Positions 1 to 5,690 of a DNA stretch of 6,921 nucleotides are shown piece by piece (position 1 is the stretch's first letter; each line of letters starts with the position of its first letter). The position numbers and the translations under genes were made by a program. The notes beneath the pieces were generated by a model, which worked only from the letters and a program-made list of their open reading frames with translations, ran no database searches and had not been told where the DNA came from. The DNA is from an uncultured Candidatus Melainabacteria bacterium (GTDB taxonomy: Bacteria > Cyanobacteriota > Vampirovibrionia > Gastranaerophilales > Gastranaerophilaceae): positions 1 through 6,921 of the forward strand of contig CALAFU010000317.1 of NCBI GenBank assembly GCA_937891325.1, read 5' to 3'.

Positions 1-693
1 AATTAGAACCAATTTGCCTTTACGGTAATGAATTACACCAACTTTTTTAGAGGCTGTGATTTTCCAATTGTTTGAATCAAAAGGAATGATATCATTGTAA
101 ATTGTGCCGGCAATAGCTCTTGCTTTTTTAATATCGTATAAACCTTTGTATGAGTGATTTTTCACAATACAAAAGTGAGAATTTGGATTATATTCAATTG
201 ATTCAAATTTGGCAGGAATAAGAATTTTTCCGTTATAATTCATTAAACCTGTTTTACCGTTTAATTTCGATTTATAAATCCCATTTTTTCTGTCAAAATC
301 AACAAAATCATCATAAACAGATTTTGAAACTTTTACGCCTTCTTCGTTTACTAAGGCACATTTTTTATCAGAATAAATTTTATACATTTTTTTGTATACA
401 ACGGTGTTGTCTTCTACACTCGGATATACTGAAAATTCTTCCGATTCTGTCTTTTTATGTTTGTAGGTATTATTTGCAATAACGTTTGTTGAAATATCTT
501 TTTCATAATGTTTTTCTTCAACTCCAGCTGAACTAAACATATTTTTAAATATATTCAAATGTATTTTTGGAGCTTCATTTTCAATTGGCATACCAAAAGC
601 ATCTGTTTTTTTGACAGACATATTTGCTTTTACTGCCACGAAAACTAAAAATATTAATAAAATTGCATATACAACTAAAGATTTTTTCTTCAT
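1..693 (-). CDS. WG-repeat protein with N-terminal membrane anchor or signal peptide (partial, C-terminus off the left edge)
   Basis: The reading frame is open from an ATG at 693 down to base 1, giving 231 codons without a stop. The N-terminus is MKKK followed by a hydrophobic stretch at residues 5-21, so the protein is exported or membrane-anchored. A possible signal-peptidase site follows AVKA at residue 23. Residues 25-105 are polar linker without a recognisable domain. From about residue 110 four repeats with a period near 35 residues follow. The clearest is NGKTGLMNYNGKILIPAKFE at 145-164; others begin near 110, 181 and 216, the last cut by the edge. The pattern G-L-(x)3-G-K-x-x-I-P-(x)-F-(D/E)-x-I is typical of WG beta-repeats. 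These families are of largely unknown function and probably mediate surface or periplasmic binding. A weak ribosome site, GGGT, lies 5 nt upstream, and a good promoter is present. The repeat assignment is by pattern; no enzymatic role can be claimed. Confidence 0.75.
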   Translation of the reverse strand, partial: MKKKSLVVYAILLIFLVFVAVKANMSVKKTDAFGMPIENEAPKIHLNIFKNMFSSAGVEEKHYEKDISTNVIANNTYKHKKTESEEFSVYPSVEDNTVVYKKMYKIYSDKKCALVNEEGVKVSKSVYDDFVDFDRKNGIYKSKLNGKTGLMNYNGKILIPAKFESIEYNPNSHFCIVKNHSYKGLYDIKKARAIAGTIYNDIIPFDSNNWKITASKKVGVIHYRKGKLVLI

Positions 694-718
694 TTTTTAC
701 CCGTAAATAATAATACCA

Positions 719-747
719 ATGATACTCAAAATATGAATTGGTGTCAA
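719..747 (-). promoter_or_regulatory. sigma70-type promoter for the WG-repeat gene
   Basis: On the minus strand a perfect -35 TTGACA (742-747) is separated by 17 bp from a -10 TATCAT (719-724, 5 of 6 consensus). The predicted start near 712 leaves a leader of about 18 nt before the ATG at 693. Confidence 0.7.
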
Positions 748-769
748 ATTGAACTGTTTATGCTACACT
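741..769 (+). promoter_or_regulatory. probable extended -10 promoter for ugd
   Basis: The extended -10 TGCTACACT (761-769) fits TGnTAnnnT. At 17 bp upstream the -35 position reads GTGTCA (741-746), which is weak. It overlaps the -35 of the divergent promoter on the other strand, so RNA polymerase probably cannot occupy both at once. The predicted start is near 776, about 25 nt before the ATG. Confidence 0.45.
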
Positions 770-800
770 AAAGAAAAACAGTGAAAGGTAGCTTATTTCA

Positions 801-2102
801 ATGAATATTTGCGTTATTGGTACAGGATATGTAGGTTTAGTTGCAGGCACTTGCCTTGCAGAAATGGGAAACACAGTTGTTTGCGTTGATAATAATGAAG
901 AAAAATTAGAAAAACTTAGAAATGGTGTCGTTCCAATTTTTGAACCTGGGTTAGAGGAAATGATTAAATCTAATACCTCAGAAAATCGCCTATCTTTCTC
1001 TAATAACTTAAAATCCGCTGTTGAAAATTCTACAATATGCTTTATCGCTGTTGGAACACCTCAAGGTGAAGACGGTTCTGCGGATTTAAAATATGTTTGC
1101 AATGTAGCTGAAGAAATTGGTAAAGCTATTAACGGATATAAAGTTATCGTAGATAAATCAACCGTTCCCGTTGGAACTGCTGAAAAAGTTACAGAAATAA
1201 TCAAAAAACAAACGTCACACGAATTTGATGTAGTTTCTAACCCAGAATTTTTAAAACAAGGCGCTGCGGTTGATGACTTTTTAAAACCGGACAGAGTTGT
1301 TATCGGTTCAAACTCTCAACGCGCAACAGAAATCATGCAAGAACTTTATGCACCATTTTTAAGAACAGGTAATCCTGTTATCATTATGGACGTAAAATCA
1401 GCAGAAATGACAAAATACGCGGCGAATTCTTTCCTTGCAGTTAAAATTTCTTACGCAAACGAAATAGCAAATATTTGCGAAAAAGTTGGTGCAAATGCTG
1501 AAATGGTAAGAATTGGTATGTGCTCTGATAAACGTATCGGTTCACAGTTCCTATTCCCAGGGTTGGGATATGGCGGAAGCTGTTTTCCAAAAGATGTGAA
1601 AGCTCTTATTAAAACTGCAAGCGAAAACGGTTGCAAAGCGGATTTAATTTCTTCTGCCGACAGCGTTAACAAACGTCAAAGATTATTATTTATTGATAAA
1701 ATCACAAACTATTTTGGTGAAGATTTATCGGACAAAACCTTTGCGGTATGGGGCTTAGCTTTCAAACCTAAAACTGACGATATGAGAGAAGCACCATCAA
1801 TTACAATTATTAATGCGTTGCTTGAAAAAGGGGCAAAAATTCGGGCATACGACCCTAAAGCAATGCAAACTGCAAAATATCATTTTGCTGATAAAATCAC
1901 TTATGCAAACAGTTCTTACGAAGCTTTAGAAAACACTGATGCTTTATTGCTTTTGACTGAATGGAATGAATTTAGACGTCCAGATTTTGACAAAATAAAA
2001 GATTTGCTAAAAACACCAATCATTTTTGACGGTAGAAACCAATACAATAGAAAATCTTTAGAAGAAAATGGTTTCACATATTTCAGTATTGGTAACGCGT
2101 AG
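801..2102 (+). CDS. ugd: UDP-glucose 6-dehydrogenase
   Basis: This cytosolic enzyme oxidises UDP-glucose twice with NAD+ to UDP-glucuronate, a precursor for capsule, exopolysaccharide and other envelope glycans. The 433 residues match the usual bacterial length. The N-terminal Rossmann domain has GTGYVG at residues 7-12 and an Asp at 30 placed to bind the NAD ribose. STVPVGTA (120-127), NPEFL (147-151) and MTKYAANSFLA (203-213) carry the family's conserved Thr121, Glu149, Lys205 and Asn209. The catalytic Cys261 sits in GYGGSCFPKD (256-265), with Asp265. The C-terminal UDP-binding domain includes WGLAFKPKTDDMREAPS (317-333). All key residues are intact. The start is supported by AAAGG at 784-788, about 12 nt before the ATG. 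No clear plus-strand terminator follows. The flanking genes lie on the opposite strand, so ugd is probably transcribed alone. The neighbouring glycosyltransferase may belong to the same glycan pathway, but nothing in the sequence proves it. Confidence 0.97.
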   Translation: MNICVIGTGYVGLVAGTCLAEMGNTVVCVDNNEEKLEKLRNGVVPIFEPGLEEMIKSNTSENRLSFSNNLKSAVENSTICFIAVGTPQGEDGSADLKYVCNVAEEIGKAINGYKVIVDKSTVPVGTAEKVTEIIKKQTSHEFDVVSNPEFLKQGAAVDDFLKPDRVVIGSNSQRATEIMQELYAPFLRTGNPVIIMDVKSAEMTKYAANSFLAVKISYANEIANICEKVGANAEMVRIGMCSDKRIGSQFLFPGLGYGGSCFPKDVKALIKTASENGCKADLISSADSVNKRQRLLFIDKITNYFGEDLSDKTFAVWGLAFKPKTDDMREAPSITIINALLEKGAKIRAYDPKAMQTAKYHFADKITYANSSYEALENTDALLLLTEWNEFRRPDFDKIKDLLKTPIIFDGRNQYNRKSLEENGFTYFSIGNA

Positions 2103-2226
2103 AAGGATTTAAAATAGTACCACTACTAAAAAAGGTGTTCATCTACAGTGAAAACAAAATCTATTTTATACTCCTAAATATTATGAATTATAGATAATTT
2201 AAATTTAGAGTTTTAATAATTTATCC

Positions 2227-2256
2227 AAAAGTAAAGCCTTGCATGTGATGCAAGGC
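2227..2256 (-). terminator. Rho-independent terminator for the minus-strand glycosyltransferase
   Basis: A perfect 9-bp inverted repeat, GCCTTGCAT (2236-2244) and ATGCAAGGC (2248-2256), has a 3-nt loop. Read on the minus strand it is followed by TTTACTTTT (2235-2227). The plus-strand side lacks a T run, so it ends the minus-strand transcript about 90 nt after that gene's stop codon. Confidence 0.65.
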
Positions 2257-2319
2257 AAATGAATTAGTGTACATGCATGCTATACCCATGTTCTAGAGCA
2301 TGGCAATCATGTAAACATG
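2242..2319. repeat. CATG-rich segment with several overlapping hairpins
   Basis: Seven CATG words lie within 78 bp, starting at 2242, 2272, 2276, 2287, 2299, 2308 and 2316. They build separate short stems. The pair CCATGTT/GAGCATGG (2286-2303) has a CTAG loop and one G-U pair. CATGT-AA-ACATG (2308-2319) is a second stem. Because CATG is self-complementary, any copy can pair with any other, allowing alternative folds. In the minus-strand transcript this is the 3' untranslated region of the glycosyltransferase. Its function is unknown. Confidence 0.5.
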
Positions 2320-2344
2320 CTGTAACATTACGTTTTAGAGTTTT

Positions 2345-4468
2345 CTATTTTTGAGGTAATAAAACTACTCTTAAAATTCCATCATTTGCATCGTAAGGAG
2401 TCTTTATAAATTCAACAATGTGTTCAAAATTTCCATCTTCAAAAATATCTTGATCTTGTGATGTAACTTCGCTATACCAAGCGTTGAATATTGCAAATTG
2501 GGTTGGATTTTCCTTTGCATATCTCCTAACTTTTTTAGTAAACTTTGTAAAATCTTCACTGCCACCATTGAAATCTGTTTCAACAATAACATTTGGTTCT
2601 AATTCAAACAGTTCTCTATATTTCGGTGGTTCAATTTGTTCATAAACTAAAACGTTATTCTTTTTGTAATTTATAGCATCAGCATTTGAAACTTGAGTTA
2701 AACTTCCATATACATTTTTAAACTTCCATAAATTGTTATAATCCATGTGAGAAATTGTATATAAAAGCCCAAAAGACAAAATTATATTTATAAATTTATA
2801 TCGCCATTTCAACATAAATAATGTAGCTATTAACGCAATACTTAATGGATAAATCAGCATAAAATAGTATTCCATAATAATCGCTCTAATTGAACTAATC
2901 GTAATATTTACAACTAAAAACCCAAATACTGCATAAATCAAATAAAATACAAATTCGCGTTGTTTTATATCTATTTGCAAGAATAATTTATCTTTCCAAC
3001 GATAAGAAGCAATTACAAAAACACAAGAAAGAATTAAGACAGCCAAAGCTATTTGCCAATTACCGAACATTGCCCTCAAGGCTCTTAAAAATACATCTAA
3101 GCACATATCTTGTAACCAAACATTAAACTTTGGATTTAAAATTGCCTTTGACAAAAAAGTTTTGAATAAATATGGCAAAAAAGTTAATCCAATAAGTATA
3201 TGCGCGCCTACAAAAATAGCAAAACCTTTTAATTTTTCTTGATATTTTGTTGATATATACCAAATTCCATAGATAAAGTTTACTATTAGTAAAATCGTAC
3301 CATATAGGTGATTATTGAATATCATGCCAGAAAACAAAATGAATAAAAATGTATTCAAAAAGTTCATTTTTTCTAGCATTTTAAACATAAAATAAACTAC
3401 TAATGGTGTTAATAAACAAGATAAAGAAAACGCTCTATAATCTTGTGCATAATTTATGTGAAAAATAGATACTGTTAACAAAAACGATGCCAATATCGCT
3501 GTCTTTGTATTAATTCTAGTTTTAATCAATAAATATAAAGTGAAGATTGAACCTACGCTGAAAATTAATGGCAAGGTTCTTAACCACTCAATTGTATTAG
3601 GTACAAAAGACTGCCATAGCCTTGAAATTAAAGCGAAAAATGGTGGATTTCCTGGGTCAAAAAATATATCGCTAAAAGGATTTGATATATCACCCGTAAT
3701 AGTAGCTGTATAACACTCATCCCACCACATCGGATATTCAGTAAATAAATTAAATCTCAAAAATATAGCAAGCAATGTTATTGCTAGTAAAATTATTGTT
3801 GTTGGAATTTTTAATCGTTCGAATTTTAAACTACAAATTCCGACAATAAATAAAATCCATGGTATAAAATACAATGTAAATGCAGAATAAAAAAACGACA
3901 AAAATACAACAGCAACAGCATTATAATTACCTTTATAATTCATATATTTAGCATTTTGAAACTTTTTAACTTCCTGTGGCAAAATAATTTGATTATATTT
4001 TTGTCCGTTAATATCTATTTGTTTTTTTTCAAATGTCTTTACTTGGTTATTATTAAAATAAAAGTGTTTCCTTCCAATAAAGATATTACTTGTTGCAATA
4101 TAATTCCTCAAATCAAACCCAAAACCTGCTGGATAAATTATTGATAGTTCTTTATATTTTTTATTGCCGATTGTATTAGAATAATAATTTGTAATTGTTA
4201 ATGGGTTTTTAGTGTGAATTCTTGAAATAAAATTAAACTTTTTATCATCACCCAAATAAAGTTTGATTGGAATTCCGTTAAAATCTGGAGTTTCAATATT
4301 GATAACAACATCATCATAAATTCCGTTAAAATAAGGAACTTTTAAATTATCGAAGTTTTTAAATGCAATAAACGCAAAACTAAAAATAGAAACACAGAGC
4401 ATACAAATTGCTAATATATTCCTATATCTTCCAAAGAAACTACGGCTTACACTCAAAATCTTATACAT
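2345..4468 (-). CDS. Membrane glycosyltransferase, GT-C fold, GT39/ArnT-like (polyprenyl-phosphate sugar donor)
   Basis: At 707 residues with about a dozen hydrophobic segments, this looks like an inner-membrane GT-C glycosyltransferase. Such enzymes move a sugar from a polyprenyl-phosphate carrier onto a lipid, glycan or protein outside the membrane. One membrane helix (about 15-35) is followed by a 150-residue polar domain, presumably extracytoplasmic. A multi-spanning core runs from about 186 to 573. A soluble C-terminal region follows (about 574-707). The first core loop has WWDE (248-251); its Asp-Glu pair matches the catalytic or donor-binding acidic pair of GT39/GT83 enzymes. GNPPFFALISRLW (273-285) and YAQDYRAFSL (340-349) match the NPPL and Q-x-x-R-x-Y-x-L motifs of that superfamily. 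The substrate cannot be told. A TGA lies in frame just upstream of the ATG at 4468, so the N-terminus cannot extend much further, but there is no visible Shine-Dalgarno. The gene converges on ugd. Confidence 0.85.
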   Translation of the reverse strand: MYKILSVSRSFFGRYRNILAICMLCVSIFSFAFIAFKNFDNLKVPYFNGIYDDVVINIETPDFNGIPIKLYLGDDKKFNFISRIHTKNPLTITNYYSNTIGNKKYKELSIIYPAGFGFDLRNYIATSNIFIGRKHFYFNNNQVKTFEKKQIDINGQKYNQIILPQEVKKFQNAKYMNYKGNYNAVAVVFLSFFYSAFTLYFIPWILFIVGICSLKFERLKIPTTIILLAITLLAIFLRFNLFTEYPMWWDECYTATITGDISNPFSDIFFDPGNPPFFALISRLWQSFVPNTIEWLRTLPLIFSVGSIFTLYLLIKTRINTKTAILASFLLTVSIFHINYAQDYRAFSLSCLLTPLVVYFMFKMLEKMNFLNTFLFILFSGMIFNNHLYGTILLIVNFIYGIWYISTKYQEKLKGFAIFVGAHILIGLTFLPYLFKTFLSKAILNPKFNVWLQDMCLDVFLRALRAMFGNWQIALAVLILSCVFVIASYRWKDKLFLQIDIKQREFVFYLIYAVFGFLVVNITISSIRAIIMEYYFMLIYPLSIALIATLFMLKWRYKFINIILSFGLLYTISHMDYNNLWKFKNVYGSLTQVSNADAINYKKNNVLVYEQIEPPKYRELFELEPNVIVETDFNGGSEDFTKFTKKVRRYAKENPTQFAIFNAWYSEVTSQDQDIFEDGNFEHIVEFIKTPYDANDGILRVVLLPQK

Positions 4469-4494
4469 AAATAGAAAATATCATGAACAAAAAC

Positions 4495-4523
4495 ATTATA
4501 TAACTCTAAGTTAAGTTGAATTA
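4495..4523 (-). promoter_or_regulatory. probable promoter of the glycosyltransferase gene
   Basis: A perfect minus-strand -10 TATAAT (4495-4500) has only a weak -35, TAATTC, at 17 bp (4518-4523). The predicted start near 4488 gives a leader of about 20 nt. It lies after the upstream terminator at 4543-4570, so the gene can be expressed independently of that short transcript. Confidence 0.45.
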
Positions 4524-4542
4524 AGCAAACATAAATTAACGC

Positions 4543-4570
4543 AAAAAAAAAGACCTTATGAATAAGGTCT
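4543..4570 (-). terminator. Rho-independent terminator, minus strand
   Basis: The palindrome AGACCTTAT-GA-ATAAGGTCT (4551-4570) is followed on the minus strand by nine T (4551-4543). On the plus strand no T run follows. No minus-strand protein gene lies to its right for it to serve, which points to a short RNA or leader. Confidence 0.75.
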
Positions 4571-4608
4571 GTCCGTTTAAATAAGAAGAGAGAGCTTTAT
4601 ATTATTAT
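4543..4608 (-). ncRNA. candidate small RNA or terminated leader of about 65 nt
   Basis: A minus-strand promoter (4615-4643) is followed about 40 nt after its predicted start by the terminator stem at 4570-4551. Together they define a short transcription unit with no ATG in it. The 5' half carries a pyrimidine-rich single-stranded stretch, CTCTCTCTTCTT, which could pair with purine-rich ribosome sites. It could be a trans-acting small RNA, or an attenuated leader of the glycosyltransferase, read through only under some condition. I recognise no known RNA family, and the evidence is only the promoter-terminator spacing. Confidence 0.35.
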
Positions 4609-4614
4609 GGTAAT

Positions 4615-4643
4615 AATATACTATAATTAATTTTATTTTGCAA
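4615..4643 (-). promoter_or_regulatory. sigma70-type promoter facing the 4543-4570 terminator
   Basis: On the minus strand TTGCAA (4638-4643) is separated by exactly 17 bp from TATATT (4615-4620, 5 of 6 consensus). The predicted start is near 4608. The surrounding sequence is very A+T-rich, so chance matches are possible. Confidence 0.45.
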
Positions 4644-4704
4644 GTACTTTTTTAACTTATGTAAAGATTACAAGATAAAAATTTTATAGAATTTAAAAAT
4701 ATTG

Positions 4705-4713
4705 TGTTATTAT
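4705..4713 (+). promoter_or_regulatory. extended -10 promoter element for infC
   Basis: TGTTATTAT fits the extended -10 form TGnTAnnnT. The -35 position 17 bp upstream (TATAGA) is poor. The predicted start near 4720 gives a leader of about 28 nt ending in the infC ribosome site. Confidence 0.4.
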
Positions 4714-4734
4714 AGACAAGTAGGATATTAAAAA

Positions 4735-4750
4735 AGGAGACATAGTCATA
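4735..4750 (+). promoter_or_regulatory. infC ribosome binding site with AUA start codon
   Basis: AGGAG (4735-4739) stands 8 nt before ATA (4748-4750), in the infC frame. No ATG, GTG or TTG occurs in this frame between the stop TAG at 4721 and the ATG at 4805, and that ATG has no ribosome site. A second in-frame ATA at 4742 is too close to AGGAG. Confidence 0.7.
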
Positions 4751-5299
4751 GCAGGCGAAGATAATAGATACGGTCAAAAAAGAGACAGTAAAGATAAAGT
4801 TATAATGAATGAACGCATTAGAGTTCCAGAAGTACGCTTAATCGGTGAAGATGGAGCTAATCATGGCGTAGTAAAAACATCTGAAGCATTACAAATGGCA
4901 GAAGATGCAGATTTAGATTTAGTATTAATCAATCCAAACCAAAATCCGCCTGTTGCAAAAATCTTAAACTATGGCAAATACAAGTACGAAATTGAAAAAC
5001 GTGCTAAAGAAGCTAAGAAAAAACAACATACTGTTGATGTTAAAGAAATTAAGATTAGATACAAGATTGATGTCCATGACTATCAAGTAAGAATTAACAA
5101 TATCAAAAAATTCATCTCACAAGGCAATAAGGTTAAAGTTATTGTAATGTTGAGAGGTAGAGAAATGCAACACTCAAAACTTGCATTCGACTTAGCAAAC
5201 AGATTCGTTGAAGACTTGAAAAACGAGCCAATGACAATTGAAAAGAAACCCCAAATGGAAGGTAGAAACGTAACATTGTTGATTGGTCCTCAAGCATAA
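4748..5299 (+). CDS. infC: Translation initiation factor IF-3
   Basis: IF-3 binds the 30S subunit, keeps 50S away and rejects non-standard start codons and wrong initiator tRNA. The C-terminal and linker parts are classic: KILNYGKYKYEIEKRAKEAK matches the family signature. It is followed by VDVKEIKIRYKIDVHDYQ, then VMLRGREMQHSKLAFDLANR and the final TLLIGP. Starting at ATA 4748 gives 183 residues, close to the 180 of E. coli IF3. It adds 19 residues (AGEDNRYGQKRDSKDKVI after the initiator) ahead of the conserved NERIRVPEVRLIGEDG. Starting at ATG 4805 would give 164 residues, begin inside the conserved N-terminal segment and lack a ribosome site. Rare start codons in infC are known to allow autorepression by IF3. 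rpmI and rplT, usual downstream partners, are absent; tRNA-Phe follows after 65 bp with its own promoter. Function is certain; the AUA start is strong inference. Confidence 0.96.
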   Translation: MAGEDNRYGQKRDSKDKVIMNERIRVPEVRLIGEDGANHGVVKTSEALQMAEDADLDLVLINPNQNPPVAKILNYGKYKYEIEKRAKEAKKKQHTVDVKEIKIRYKIDVHDYQVRINNIKKFISQGNKVKVIVMLRGREMQHSKLAFDLANRFVEDLKNEPMTIEKKPQMEGRNVTLLIGPQA

Positions 5300-5307
5300 A
5301 TAAAAAC

Positions 5308-5335
5308 TTGACGAATAAAATTTATAATGTAGAAT
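5308..5335 (+). promoter_or_regulatory. sigma70-type promoter for tRNA-Phe
   Basis: TTGACG (5308-5313, 5 of 6 consensus) is followed after 16 bp by TAGAAT (5330-5335, 5 of 6). It begins 9 nt after the infC stop codon and places a start near 5342, so the tRNA can be made without infC transcription. Confidence 0.6.
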
Positions 5336-5364
5336 AGAAACATACCAACAAGCAAATAGGACAT

Positions 5365-5440
5365 GCCGCGTTAGCTCAGTTGGTAGAGCAAGGGACTGAA
5401 AATCCCTGTGTCCTTGGTTCGATTCCGAGACGCGGCACCA
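5365..5440 (+). tRNA. tRNA-Phe (anticodon GAA), CCA encoded
   Basis: The 76-nt gene folds as a full cloverleaf. The 7-bp acceptor stem is GCCGCGT with ACGCGGC. The D arm is GCTC/GAGC with AGTTGGTA in the loop. The anticodon stem is AGGGA/TCCCT with loop CTGAAAA, anticodon GAA. The T arm is CTTGG/CCGAG with loop TTCGATT. The discriminator is A at 5437, and CCA (5438-5440) is encoded in the DNA. It reads UUC and UUU. It lies between infC and a repeat-rich accessory stretch, and the 3' ends of tRNA genes are common sites for integrating elements. Confidence 0.97.
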
Positions 5441-5444
5441 CTTT

Positions 5445-5470
5445 AAAAGACCTAGTAATAGGTCTTTTTT
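5445..5470 (+). terminator. Rho-independent terminator after tRNA-Phe
   Basis: AGACCTA (5448-5454) pairs with TAGGTCT (5459-5465) around the loop GTAA. Upstream A residues extend the stem, and a run of T reaches 5470. It ends the tRNA transcript and probably read-through from infC. Confidence 0.9.
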
Positions 5471-5541
5471 GCTATGTCTCGACAATCTCTCGCCTTTGGC
5501 TCGTTTGGTTCTCACCTCTCTACAAAGTGACATTTAGTCAC

Positions 5542-5590
5542 TGTAATTTAATGAGTAGTTTGGTTTGCTGTACTTTAACGAGTAAATTGG
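5542..5590 (+). repeat. two degenerate tandem units, 27-bp period
   Basis: The unit beginning TGTAATTTAATGAGTAG at 5542 and the unit beginning TGTACTTTAACGAGTAA at 5569 agree at 18 of their first 22 positions, both ending in TTGG (5560-5563 and 5587-5590). They look like outlying members of the same TGTA-initiated family found at 5628, 5652, 5687, 5765 and 5832. Confidence 0.5.
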
Positions 5591-5617
5591 TTATAACAGG
5601 AAGTGTGGTATTTTTGT

Positions 5618-5690
5618 GAAATGAGGCTGTAATGGAAAGCATGGTTTGATTTGTACGGCTAGAACGATTTATTTGGGAAATGAGGCTGTA
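5618..5690 (+). repeat. 14-bp perfect direct repeat GAAATGAGGCTGTA (two copies)
   Basis: Copies lie at 5618-5631 and 5677-5690, 59 bp apart. Both are preceded by a similar ATTT-rich segment. The second copy is continuous with the 5652 TGTACGG unit, so the longer repeated unit is probably TGTACGG...TTTGGGAAATGAGGC. Confidence 0.65.

Noticed and set aside
1451..1672. Minus-strand open frame within ugd, and similar frames inside the glycosyltransferase at 2404-2592 and 3956-4144
   Set aside because: They lie wholly inside genes of certain identity in other frames and have no independent signals.
2103..2226. Plus-strand terminator for ugd
   Set aside because: I found no GC-containing stem followed by T residues on this strand. 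The hairpin at 2236-2256 has its T tract on the minus strand only.
2221..2289. 22-codon minus-strand frame after the glycosyltransferase
   Set aside because: It runs through the terminator hairpin, has no ribosome site, and is explained by the lack of stops in the CATG-rich block.
5192..5533. Minus-strand open frame of 113 codons across the infC end and tRNA-Phe
   Set aside because: It reads through the antisense of the tRNA and terminator. Its middle (SNQGHRDFQSLALPTELTR) is the familiar spurious translation of tRNA genes, and it overlaps infC.
5380..5619. Plus-strand open frame of 79 codons starting inside tRNA-Phe
   Set aside because: It starts inside the tRNA and crosses its terminator; it has no ribosome site and no recognisable composition.
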